From: Wurfbainia villosa
Taxonomy: Eukaryota; Streptophyta; Magnoliopsida; Zingiberales; Zingiberaceae
Reading direction: 5' to 3'
Length of the DNA stretch: 64,000 nucleotides
Assembly (NCBI GenBank): GCA_025175895.1
Contig: JAKLTH010000238.1
Span: forward strand, 5,952,001 to 6,016,000
Under the pieces are notes generated by a model. That model did not search any database, was not told the origin of the DNA, and saw only the letters and a program-made list of their open reading frames with translations. A program made the position numbers and the translations under genes. This document shows, one piece after another, positions 32,965-44,759 of the stretch. Each line of letters opens with the position of its first letter. Within the stretch, counting starts at the first letter, position 1.

Positions 32965-34649
32965 ATGTCTGTTGTTCCTTCCGCCGGCCGAGAGGAGTCC
33001 CAGCAGGGCCTCCAATTCTTCTTCGCAGCGCTCCTACTCGTCTCCTTCACGACGTCGCTACTCTTCTACCTACGCCGCAAGAAGACCGACAACGAACCCA
33101 GCAGCGTCCGCCTCGTACCCGGCCCACCAGGACTCCCCGTCATCGGCAACCTCCACCAGATCGGCGACCTCCCCCACCGCTCCCTCCACCAACTCTCCCT
33201 TGCCTACGGACCCCTCCTCCGCCTCCGGATCGGGAGCGTCACCACCCTCGTCGTCTCTTCCCCCGCCCTAGCCCGCGAGGTTTTAAAGACCCACGACCTC
33301 GCCCTCTGCTCCCGCCCCAGCCTCACGGTCTGGAGTCGCTTCTCCTACGGCGCCCTTGATGTCGGTCTCTCTCCCTACTCCCCCCGCTGGCTCCGCGCAC
33401 GCCGGCTCTTCGTCGTCCACTTCGTCGGCCCGCGGCCGGTCCGAGGCATCGCCGAAGCGAGGGAGGAGGAGGTGCGCACCCTGATGCGTACCGTGGCCGC
33501 CGCCGCGGCGTCCGGTCGCGCGGTCGATCTCAGCAGGAGTATTATTTGCTTGGTGATCTGCATCACGAGCCGGGCCGTGTTCGGGAAGAGGTTCGCGCCG
33601 CCGGGGGAGTGCACGAGGAGCGAGCTCGGGAGCATGATATCTCTGGCGGCAGAGCTCTTGGGGGGGTTCGTCGCCGGAGACTTCTTCCCGTGGGCCCACC
33701 GCTTGCTCAACGCCGTCACGGGAGTGCATGGGAGGCTGAAGAGGAACTTCAAGGAGTGGGACGACTTGTTCGAAATGGAAATTAAGGAGCGGGAAAGAGA
33801 CGGCATCGACGGCGATGACGACCACAGCTATGCCAGCGTTCTGCTGCGCTTGCTCAGGAGGAACAGAGCAACGACGAAGACGGCCTCACGAGGGACGGCG
33901 TCAAAGCTCTTCTCTTTGTAAAAATCACGCACCATCCAAATTTTGGCAAATTACGGAATTCTAAAACTTTGATATAGAGATTTTGCTGATCGAAAATGAT
34001 TAATTTCCTCTCAATCAATCCCAAATTTTATCAGGACTTGATGTTCGCCGGAACGGACACAACGGCGACGACAATGGAATGGGCCATGGCGGAGCTAGTG
34101 AGGACTCCCCGAGCGCTCGCTAGAGCCCAGGAGGAAGTCCGCCGAGTGGCCGCCGGAAAAAGATACGTCGACGAGGGGGACCTCCAGCGGCTCAGCTACC
34201 TGCACGCCATCGTCAAGGAGACCCTCCGACTCCACCCAGTCGCGCCCTTGCTGGTGCCCCGCGAGTGCCAGCAGAACTGCAAGCTCGCTGGCTACGACGT
34301 CGCCGCCGGCACTAGAATCTACATCAACGCGTGGAGCATCGGGCGCGATGCGGACGCATGGGATAACCCCGACGAATTCCTGCCGGAGCGGTTCGAGGGC
34401 AGCTCCGTCACCTACATGGGGCAGTTCTTCGAGCTCGTGCCGTTCGGCAGCGGCCGGAGGATGTGTCCTGGGATCTCGATGGCAGAGTCGGTTGTGTGGC
34501 TTACACTCGCCAATCTCCTACACGGCTTCGACTGGGCATTGCCGGCGGGTGTGAGAGGGGAGGATCTGGACATGAGCGAGGTGTTTGGGGTGGTCACTAG
34601 CAAGAAGGAGCCGCTCGTGCTGATGCCAACTCCTGCGAAGTTACTGTAA
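32965..34649 (+). pseudogene. Cytochrome P450 (CYP71 clan-like), one intron, frameshifted
   Basis: Exon 1 is 32965-33917; the 117-bp intron 33918-34034 has GT and AG ends; exon 2 is 34035-34649, ending in TAA. Residues 17-36 form a membrane anchor followed by RRKK, then the proline hinge PGPPGLP at 52-58 and the C-helix WLRAR at 142-146. Exon 2 supplies the I-helix AGTDTT, the K-helix ETLR, PERF and the haem loop PFGSGRRMCPG with its axial cysteine. Plant P450s of this clan sit on the ER and hydroxylate specialised metabolites; the substrate cannot be read. The two exons total 1568 nt, one short of a whole frame. The frame shifts just before CAG at 33864, so one base is missing at about 33850-33864 and translation stops at 33919-33921. 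A single sequencing error could give the same result. Exon GC is far above the surroundings. Copy A has no counterpart. Confidence 0.88.
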
Positions 34650-34734
34650 TTGGATTACGATTACGTCCAAAATAAATAATTAAATAAATGAACTATTTGT
34701 GTTGGATGTATAATAGAAATAGTCTCTTGATTGG

Positions 34735-35197
34735 AGTTCGATCGTGATCGGATCGACAGTAAATTTCGATCATATTGTTGTCGGATTCCAACCGACTCAC
34801 GATCGGAATTGATCATGATTGTGGTTGTCAATGGTTGCATCTCAATTCGATTGAACTTCGATGCGGATCTGATTGCGATCGATTTGCGATCAAAATTCGA
34901 TCAAATTGTAGTCGTAATCGGCCACAACAATGGTTGCTATAATTTGACCGTTTTTATGTCAGAATTTGGTCGGGATCTAATCGATCGGACGATGGTGATG
35001 GCCTCGATAGATTCAGGCATTGGTTATAGTGTTTACCAATGAAGAATAGTCGTGGGCGTAGAGATTGTGTATTTTCCAATTACGATGATCGAAGGATAAA
35101 GAAATTATTATTCACGCATCACGTGGCATAAGATGCGCAACAGATTATATATATATATTTATATATAAACAGTCTCACGATTGTCAATGTATCACAT

Positions 35198-35285
<88 letters not shown>

Positions 35286-36300
35286 GATCGTGATCAAATC
35301 GACAATGAATTTCGATCGGATAGTTGTCAGATATCGATCGAATCACAATTGAAATTGATCACAATTGTGGTTGCCAATGGCTGCATCATAATTCGATCAG
35401 ATTCCAATGCCGATCAGACTGCGACTGAATTGCGATCGGGATCCGATCGAATTATGGTCACCATCCATAGTATTGGTGGCCATAATTTGGTCATTTTTCT
35501 ATCAAAATCTGATCGGTTGAACGACGATGCCGGTGATGACGATCCTGATAGATTCAGACATTGGATTTAGTGTTTACCAACGAAGAAGAGTCGTGGGCAT
35601 GGAGACTGTATTTTTCAATCACGATGATTAAAATTATTATCCACGCATCACGTAGATCAATTCCGGAGGAGATTTAAAAAAAAATTCTGAATTCAGATGA
35701 CCTTAATTAAGGTCATAGGACTCCTGTGATTTACCTCTCTCACAATGACTGTGAGATAGGCTGATGAAAATCGTTAGGTTGATGGTTTAAAGGTACGCAG
35801 TTAACTGATATGTTCATCCGGCCCTATCACTGTCGAAATCGGCCGCCCGATTCTGGCGACCGATTTTGGCCGCGATTCGACCGGTTGGCGGTTGATTTCG
35901 GCCGCGATTCGGTCGGTCGACGATGACGGTGACGACGACAACGGTCCCGATAGATTTAGGCATTGGTTATAGTGTTTACCAATGAAGAAGAGTCATGGGT
36001 ATGGAGACTGTATTTTTCAATCACGATGATGAAAATTATTGTCCACGCATCACGTAGCATAAGATGCGTAATAGATTGTCCCCATAAGGATGACGTGATG
36101 GCTAAGACACAACGCAGCTTGCGGACGATAAAGTAAGAGTCGATTTCGGAGGAGGTCTAAATACTTTTTCTGAATTCAGATGACCTTAATTAAGACTCAT
36201 AGGATCCCTGTGATTTATCTCTCTCACAATGACTGTGAGATAGGCCGATAAAAATTACTAAATTGACCGTTTAAAGGTACGGAGTTAACTGATATATATA
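34735..36300. repeat. GATCG-rich tandem repeat block (copy B)
   Basis: Counterpart of 556-2100. Its first unit keeps the front part (ATCGTGATCGGATCGACAGT) that copy A's first unit lacks. A tail segment present at 1380-1440 is shortened near 35660. It ends in a short TA/CATA tract near 36290-36315. Confidence 0.7.
35201..35283. repeat. TA microsatellite, about 83 bp (copy B)
   Basis: Near-pure TA tract. The copy A equivalent near 957-972 is only about 16 bp, so the tract expanded or contracted after duplication. Tyr/Ile ORFs over it are artefacts. Confidence 0.95.
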
Positions 36301-38026
36301 TATACATACATATATAAAGTCTCGCCGTCAATCCAAATGTAACGTAAAGTCTCTCTCACCGTCTTATCCTAATAAATATAAGATAACTAACAATAAAATT
36401 AAAGGATTCGAATTCCAATAGCATGGAAGTTCAAAATAATATTTTTTTTTTATCATTATAAATTGTGTGAGAATAAGTATTGTGTTATTTAGATAACTTA
36501 CAAAGACAACTATAATAAACCATAGTTAACTAATTAATTTTTTTGAGGTAATGAGAAATTAATATTTAAAATTATTTAAGTAATATTCTTTTTATGTTGT
36601 CTTCTATCTCCCTCTTTTCTCTTAAAAGTTCTAAGATTTTAAAATTTTATTGGAACTCAAAATTTAAAGTGTTTTTATTTTCAATCGTTACTATAAACAC
36701 GGAGATAATACAATATCTTTAAAGAAAAGAAGGTTGCACTTTCGTTTAAACTTTGACAATTATATATATAGGAAGTGTTGGAATTTCTTCCCATGATGCA
36801 TGTTGGATATATATAAATTGAAGTTTGGCAATATTGATCTAACAGTTGGTGTTAGCATTATTAATTTGTGTAACGTGTTCAGTCATTATTACATGCAATA
36901 AGTGTTGCACATATGCATTGTGGTTGCACATATGTTGTGCATTCAATGCAGAAAAAAAGAGACTAAAAGTTTGGTAAGGATCCGTCCAAGTTATAAGAAT
37001 AGAGAGAGAGTCACTACAAAGAGTCAAGGGGTTTTTTTTTTGTAAAAGACTATGTGTCTTACACGAGGAGCATCCAAGACTGAAAAAGAGGGATTTGATT
37101 TGTGAACTAATAGGGGACTTTTTGTTTTGTAATAGTCCTTCAGACTACAAGCACAATATCACCAAATCTTCTTCTTCGAGGAACATATAGTAGGTTCTGA
37201 GTAATTGGCGAACTCACTATAAATTGTTAACAGTTTTGATTGTAGAATATAATTCATGTGATGGAAAGGAAATAATAATTCGGTTCAATCACTTAGTTCG
37301 ATGATGATTCAATGACTTGAACTGGTGGAGCTCGGTATAGTAATATGAACTTTGTCCTATTTAGCCTCTCGACACACTCTTTGGGTTATTGAGATATCTT
37401 TTTGGATAATAGATCGATGTATCATTCTTTGCAACCTCATTACCAACTTAATTGTGTTCGTCGTCGAGTTATCCTTTTGGATATCGACATACTCTTTCAA
37501 GTGTGTATCCACTTTGTGTACACTCCTACTACTGATAAGAATATTAAGGTTGAGATGGAAAAGCAATTTTTTTTCTTTAAGATGATGTTGTCCCACTTAA
37601 ATGCTTATGGTTTTTGACAATCACCTCTTAAGACATAGCAATCTATGTCTCAAAATAAGAGCACTTCAAATTTCAAGCTCCGGGAAACTTTTGAAATCAT
37701 AGAACTCTTAAGAGAGAATGACAGGAGAGAACTTAAGAGGAGAATTCACCACTTGAATTTTTTGTTTTGAGTCTTTGATGACTAGATTGCTATATAGAGG
37801 GCACACAGGGAATTGATACCCTCAGTGTCTCCCCATGCGCATCGATGTACACAATTGAGGGGGGCAGACTCGCATGGCACAATCAACGTTGATCAACATG
37901 TGACCACCCCCTCTCAATTGTGCACATCGACGCACAAAGAGAGGCACCCAAGGTATCAAACTCATATATATATTGATGTGTTTATAATATTATGCATGGT
38001 ACCCATAGAGAGTTGGGAGTTGGGGC
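36301..38026. other. Shared non-coding spacer (copy B)
   Basis: Counterpart of 2101-3816 with small indels and substitutions; no gene recognised. Confidence 0.55.
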
Positions 38027-41000
38027 TATTAGGACCTTGGCGTTGTTAGAGGTGAGATGAATAGTGCTTCAACTCTTGATCGTTGACTTCGTTCGTGTGT
38101 GCTTGTCTACAAATCGTTAGTTTGCAGTAGAAAATAAAAACAATACAAACAACACAAGCATAACAAATCAATTTTTACGTGATTCGAAATCCTCGGTTGC
38201 TACTCCATGGTATAGCTCTTAGCAATAGATCCATTATCACTTTCTCCTTCTCGAAAATCTTCCGGAGGCAGAGAAACCTCTTACAACCTGAGCTTGTACA
38301 AAGGATGCAACCAAATACAAAATATATAAGTGAAATGAAGAACAAGAATCAAAACACTTTTCATAATGAAATCTTTGCTTGATCACTGTTTGGTTGCTTC
38401 GAAATGGCTTAGAAGGTTTGAAATACAACAATACTTTCCCTTCAAAGTCACCAAGAATGAACACCTGCAAATCACCTTGAAATCCCTTCTTATAGGCTTC
38501 TCATCGGGCTAATTTTTATCTACCAGTCAATTGATTTTTCCCCCAGTCAACTGGTCAATCAACTATTGCTCTTTAATGGCTTATCCATGTCAAATTTTGA
38601 CTTGCTACAGTGCACCAATCGACTATCATAAATCAATAGTTAATTGGTGAGCTTGGTCAAACTGGTTGGTTAAGATGGAAATATTATGCTTGATTCATAA
38701 GTTGAAAATACGATTCACAGTCGACTGTAGTGTAGCAATTGACTGGTGAATAGTAACAGTCAATTGTTACTATTCACAGTTGATTATACTATAGCAGTCA
38801 ATTGCTATAGAAGTCCACTAGTGAATAGTAGAAGTCGATTGCTATTATTCACAATCGAGTTCTAAACTCAACAATGTGTGAACAGTAACACAGTCGACTG
38901 GTAAATCCTAACAGTTGATTGATACCTCAGTCTCAGCCTTATTTCAAACTAACTCTCACTTCATTTGGTATCCGATTGACCTCATTCTACTAGGACTTTT
39001 CTCATCCGACACTCGATCACCCTTGATTTGTCGAAACTTTTCTTTGCCAAGCACAGTCACCTTGACCTGTCGAAACTTCACCTGCCAAGCATAGTCACCT
39101 TGACCTCCCGAGACTTCCTTTGCTAAGCACGGTTACTTTGACCTGCTAGGACTACACTTTCCAAGCACAGTCACTCTGACCTATCAAGACTTCACTTGTC
39201 TAGTCATTCGGTCACCTTGACTTGTCAGGACTTAACTGACACTAAATATTCAATCCTCCTTGATCTACTTGGATTTTTCACTTGTCAACTCCTTATTGGA
39301 CTTTCACCACCAAGTGCTTAGTCCTCCTTGACGTACTTAGATTTTCCACTTGTCAACTGTTGGTACAATAGGCCCCGAGTCAATGTTGACCAAACTCGAG
39401 TATGACTCGAGTAATATTTTGATGTTTGACAATAGTTTGACCATTGTTTAACAATATAGTTTGACCATATGTTGATCATATGACTAGTAGATGATTGGAA
39501 TATCCAAAGTCATATGGGAAAAATTGTTTGAGGGAGATTGTTGGAGCAATCAACCTCGGAAGTCCAAGATTAGATTCTTGGCAAGGGAAAGTCAAAGTAT
39601 GGATACTTGACAATTGAGAAGTCCAAGTTTGGATACTTAGCAATAGAGAAGTTCAAGTCATTGATACTTGGAATGTGAAACTCCAATCATGGTCTTGACA
39701 ATTGAAAAGTCCAAGAATGGTCTTGACAAGGAAAGTCCAAATCATGGATACTTGGCAATTGGAAGTCCAAGTTATGGGTACTTAGAAATGTGAAAGTCCA
39801 AGGGTATAGGTTTGGCAGCGTAAAGTCCAAGCATGGATCTTGGTGGCGTAAGTCCAAATGAATCTTGGCAATGTGAAAGTTCAAGAGTGTAAGTTTGGCG
39901 CGTAAAGTCCAAGGATGGGTCATGACAACATAAGTCCAAATGAACCTTGGCAAATGACCCGATTAGCATGATAGCCGATGGAAGCACCTGAAGGCTAACG
40001 CGAAGGATGAAGAGTCGCAGACTCGAGGGATCCGAGAGACGTGAGGATGATAGAGATGGCTATAAGGCTTAGGACTAGACTATGGGTGAGTATCAAGTAT
40101 GAGGAGATTATATTTGGGTTAAACCATATGGTTGAGGTTTACCAGCCGACTGAGGTTATGGATCAATTGACTGGCTAAGTATTCAGTACTCGGAAGCTTA
40201 GTTGACTCGTAGTAGCCAACTGGGATTATGACCAGTTGACTGGTGAGTAGTCGACTGCGGCAACTGTTGTTGTGTGCCACTAGCAGTCGACTATCATGTA
40301 TGGGTCGCCGCCGATCGCCTTCGAGTCGATCGTATATAGGGCAATCGACTTATGACATCGTGTAAAGTCCAGCGATTATTGAGTGGCCAATCAATTATCG
40401 CAGCAATGATCACGGTAAGGGCAATCGACTGCTAAGGTATCAATTGGACATATTCCAACGTGGATTGAGTCGTTGTGAGACAACAGTATTGAGGTCAGTC
40501 GACTGCTAGGTAAGAGCAGTCAACTGGAAGGCAAAAATCCAGCTCGACGGAAGCTTTAAATAAAGCTCAAGGAGGAAGATTTCCACAGTGGTTCTTTGGC
40601 GATTTGAGGTGAAGTGTTGTTGCATTTCATATCTTTAAAAGTCATCCAAAGCAACCAAGAAGCAAGCAAGCAACATCGCAATCTTGTAAAAGTATTTTCA
40701 CTTCTTTCATTTTCTTTGTATACTTATATTTTAGTTGTATTTGGTGTAAACTTTGTATTGTAAATCTATTGTACGAGGTTTCTCCACCTCCGGTGTTATA
40801 CCGAGAAAGAGAGAGTTCATAATGAGGGTAGATAACTAGAACGTTACCGTAAAGTAGGAACTCTAGCTCTGAACCGTGTAAAATATTATGTTGTGCATGT
40901 GTTTTATCTCTATTTCTACTTGCATTGTATTCTGCTACGTATAACGTTTTTGTAGACAAGCATGACATGATCACGATCGACGAAATCGCAAAAAATACTA

Positions 41001-41395
41001 TTCACCCCACCCCCTTTAGTGCAAGTCCAATCGGACCCGACCGTGGTCAATCGGTTCGCTAACTGGTCAACAGTTTCGATTCGGACCCGTGACCGGACTG
41101 CCTATTAAGCGGTCCGGTCACTGTTTTTTAAAAAACCGAATCGCCAGTTTTTTTTAAAAAAAATTGAACGACCACGATTTCGTGGCCATTGTGCAACGGG
41201 CGACCCGCAGGGTTAACCCGACGGGTCGACCATTTTATTATTATTTTAAAAATAAATCGACGGCCACGATTTCGTGGCCGTTGATGATCAACGGCCACGA
41301 AATCGTGGTCGTTGTGCAACGGCCGACCCGCTGGGTCGGCCTGACCCAGACCCGACGGGTCGGCCGTTGAAATTTTTTTTTTAATGTTTTTTTTC

Positions 41396-41403
41396 TATAA
41401 ATA
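41396..41403 (+). promoter_or_regulatory. TATA box of the hAT transposase gene
   Basis: TATAAATA lies 98 bases before the transposase ATG at 41501, preceded by a T-rich stretch; a typical plant promoter spacing. Confidence 0.55.
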
Positions 41404-41500
41404 CTCCTCCACTCCCTTTAATTTTTTCACAAATCACAACTTCTCTTCTCTAATTCTCATTCCCTCATTTGCTTTCAAGTCTCAAGTCATATTTTTACAA

Positions 41501-43717
41501 ATGTCTGGAGTCGGATCAAGTCGTAAGGGTGCGGTCAGTGCCAAAGGAAAGGGAAAGAGCATAATGCCACCACCGCCCGAGTTCGAGTTCGAGCAAGGTG
41601 GTGATTCACCTCAATTCGATATCGGCGACTATGATCTTGATATTTTCAGTGATGAATATCAAATATGTCATCGTCATCAAAGTCAAGAAAGTAGGAGCAA
41701 TACATCCAGTATGATGGCGGGTTCTACGGCTATAAGACTAACTCGAGTGTCTCGCCCGGCATCCGATATCTTCACCAAATATTTCAAAAAAATAACGCTC
41801 TCTTCCGGTGATACGCAAGCAAAATGCAAATATTGTTTGAAATGTTACAAATTTCAACAAGGAGGAGGTTACGAAACCCTTACTCGACATGTGGAGAGAA
41901 ATCATCCGGTAGAAATTGGTATCGATCGTTCTCAAACTCAAATTCCAACATTCTCTTCTCAATCGGGTTGGGGTAACGAATCTAAACTTTTCAAATTTGA
42001 TGAATCTAGATTTAGAGAAGAAACTGCTAAATTTTATGCGATTGAACAACTTTCTTTTAGTTTTAGTGATAAATTATCTTTTAAAAATTAGCTTTCTACA
42101 AGTGCAAATCCTTCTATTAAATGTATCCCAAGAAATACTCTAAAATGCACACTTTTAAAATTTATCTTAGAACAAAAAAAAGAATTGATTAAAGAATTTT
42201 TTAGTTTAAACAGTAAAGTTTCTTTGTGTTCCGATATTTGGAGTGATCATTGGCAAAGTTGTTCATATATGGGTATTACTTGTCATTGGATTGATAATAA
42301 TTGGGACATTCAAAAAATATTACTAGCATATAAATGTTTTAACGAAACACACACGGCACAAAATATTTTATAACTTATTTTTGTTATTTTAGAAGAATAT
42401 GGTCTAACTTCTAAAGTTTTTTCAATTTCTTTTGATAATGCTAGTGCAAATACCTCTAGTATTAGTGAGCTTATTGATATATGTAAACCATCAATAAGTG
42501 GAAGATTTTTTCATATTAGGTGTACATGTCACATTTTAAATTTGTGTGTTCAAGATGGACTTAAAAATTTAGGATCACATATTCAACCAATTAGGAGTGC
42601 AATTCATTATTTATGGACACATCTTCAAGTTATGAAAGAATGGAGAAAATTTTGCAAAATAAATGGTATGAAGCCTAAACGGTTTGCACGTGACGTCCCA
42701 ACTCGTTGGAATTCTACTTACAAATTATTGTTATTTACTTTTGAATACAAAGATTTATTATGTATATTTTTTCATCAACATGTTCAATCACGTGATATTT
42801 ATTTGTTTTCAAATCAATGGAATATATGCACTAGTATTTATGAAATTTTAAAAGTTTTTAGTGATGCTAGTGATCAATTATCCGGTGTTTATTATCCAAT
42901 TTCACATTTAGTTTTAACACATTATTGTAATATTGTATGTATTTTTAATGAACATATTCGATCAAATGATACTTATTTATCTCAATGTATTTATGTAATG
43001 AAAGAAAAATAGAAAAAATATTTCTTAAACATTCCTGAAATATTTTTATGTGCTTTTGTTTTAGATCCTAGACTTAAATTAGATGGTTTGCAAGATATGT
43101 TAGCATTGTATTATGAATCTTTAAGCCCTATTACTGAAACTGCTCCTAATATTTCTTTGATTTTGTTTAATATTAAAACTCATTTACATGATATTTATAA
43201 TGAATATAACATTAAATATGGTGAACAAACTATTGGACATGAAATACTTCAATCCACTACAACTAGTATTATTACTTCTAAACTCACTAAAGCACAATTG
43301 TTATTAAGGGAATGGACTAAACGTCCACGAGAATCCTCAAGTTCCAGTCAGGAACTTGAGAATTATTTTACCACTTCTTTTGATTTTAGTGATGCAAATG
43401 AAGAAAGCTTCAACATTCTAAAATGGTGGTCGCAAAGAACTCAAATATTTCTAATCTTATCTATAATGGCAAAAGAAATTCTAGCCTGTCCAGTTTCAAC
43501 GGTTGCAGTGGAACAAGCTTTTAGTATCGGAGGAAATATATTGGACGAGAGACGTTCTAGCTTAAGGCCGGAAAATTTGGAAGCGCAATGTTTACTCAAT
43601 GATTGGTCAAAAGCTGCAAGTCGAACTCAACATATTAAAAGTGACGAAGAAGACCAAGACGAAACAGAGGGAATATCTGGAACTACGACGATGGGAGAAA
43701 ATACCGAATACGACTGA
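41501..43717 (+). pseudogene. hAT transposase (RICESLEEPER-like), three in-frame stops
   Basis: One continuous frame of about 738 codons runs from ATG 41501 to TGA 43715-43717. It holds a BED-type zinc finger (KCKYC, then H-x4-H in TLTRHVERNHP), the RNase H-like catalytic region (LCSDIWSDHWQ; SFDNASANT; RCTCHILNLCVQDGL; RDVPTRWNSTY; LDPRLKL) and the C-terminal dimerisation domain (ILKWWSQR, LACPVSTVAVEQAFSIGG, SLRPENLEAQCLL). Three in-frame stops break it: TAG 42089-42091, TAA 42371-42373 and TAG 43010-43012. No frameshift is found. The length is normal for the family, so decay is by nonsense changes only. The protein would cut and paste hAT elements in the nucleus. The N-terminal piece with the BED finger could still be made alone. 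Confidence 0.9.
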
Positions 43718-44356
43718 AATTGATTGAATATAATGAAAATTGAAATGTAATTGATTTTTTTTATTGTAATAGGTTTTTTATTTAAGTCCAAGATGTTGAA
43801 ATTTGAGATGTAATATATTTTTTATTGAGATAATGAAATATTTGATAGAGTTTTTATAAGTTTAATTGTGCAATTTTTTTATTTTAATTATTTACATCAT
43901 TCTTTAAATTTTTATTTATTTAACTAAGATGGCAATTAACTAAATTAATGACCGACGGATCGAATCGGTTCCACAACCTGCATCAGAATCGCCACGAGCG
44001 GTTAAGGGTCGATTTTGTCAACCTGCACGGCTGCTTCGACCGACTCCGACCGACGGACCGTGGCTGTCTAGTCCAATCCTAAACACCAATCCCTCATTGG
44101 ACTTTCCACCATCAAGTGTCTGATTCTCCCTGACCCACTTGGATTTTCACCTTGCTAACGTCCGGTTGGACTTCACTCGTCAAATATTTAGTCAACCTTG
44201 ACCTATTTAACTTCTCATCACACCTCATCCATATAACTACAAATGTCTCATACCATATTATAGTTATATTATGGTACATATTTTCAAACATCAAAACTCA
44301 ACTTGTCCCTCACTTAAGCTTGGTCAACCTTGACTTGAGGTTGATTGCACCAATGG

Positions 44357-44560
44357 GGAGACTCGAGAAACCAAGAATGGAGCGAGTTGGACTGGGGAGT
44401 GAGGCAACTCAAGAAGGCAAATGCAGAGCGAGTCAGGAGTGGAGGCAACTCAGAAAACCAGGAGTAGAGCAAGTCGAGAGTGGGATGACTCAGAAAATCA
44501 AAAGCGGAGCAAGTCAAGAGTGGGAGTAACTCGGGAAACTAGAAGAAGTGAAGAAGCAAG
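44357..44560. repeat. Minisatellite with units of about 39 bp (copy B)
   Basis: Counterpart of 5411-5600, with units around GACTCGAGAAACCAAGAATG. No function is visible. Confidence 0.7.
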
Positions 44561-44759
44561 AAACTCCAAGGCATGAGGAGATGGAAGCCTAAGAATTGTA
44601 GAGGAGATTCCTCCTGACAACTATCAGGTCTGGTCTCCTAACGACTTCACCCCACAATCACTCTCAAGCACGTGGCAGACCAGGTGAAAATTCCCTACAG
44701 CGATTGTCCTCTAACAACCCAGCAAATGCATTACTGATGAGTAACCTAGAGGGGTGAAG

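Larger units (their letters stand above)
41033..44070 (+). mobile_element. hAT transposon (3.04 kb) with decayed transposase
   Basis: A perfect 8-bp target duplication GTCCAATC (41025-41032 and 44071-44078) flanks it, as expected for hAT. The terminal inverted repeats are poor: GGACCCGACCGTGG at the left against a right end whose complement starts TAGACAGCCACGG. The exact termini could shift by one base because the direct repeat is nine bases long. It contains one transposase frame with three stops. Confidence 0.82.
39358..44085 (+). mobile_element. Solo LTR private to copy B, holding a hAT transposon
   Basis: It starts TGTTGGTACAATAGG and ends CCTAAACA; TCAAC before and CCAAT after match the empty site CCAAC of copy A (near 5138) with transitions only. 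Without the hAT it is about 1.68 kb. It holds a second LTR-start junction (GGGAGATTGTTGGAGCAATC near 39533), the AGTCCAAG minisatellite (39545-39960), GTCGACTG palindromes (40140-40530), a TATA-like TAAATAAA near 40556 and CTCCACCTCCG near 40780. Confidence 0.85.
38027..44354 (-). mobile_element. Shared minus-strand solo LTR, split by a later insertion (copy B)
   Basis: The parts 38027-39357 and 44091-44354 together match the copy A solo LTR 3817-5408 (about 1.6 kb). The left flank is GGGGC and the right GGGGA. The intervening 39358-44085 is a later insertion with its own target duplication. Confidence 0.8.

Noticed and set aside
32886..33825. Long Arg/Pro-rich and antisense ORFs over the P450
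   Set aside because: They are shadow frames of GC-rich P450 exon 1.
32965..34649. P450 as a processed retrocopy
   Set aside because: A normal GT-AG intron lies at the expected place before the I-helix and there is no poly-A tail or target duplication.
35119..35346. Tyr/Ile repeat ORFs over TA tracts (also 47794-48170)
   Set aside because: They are translations of microsatellite DNA.
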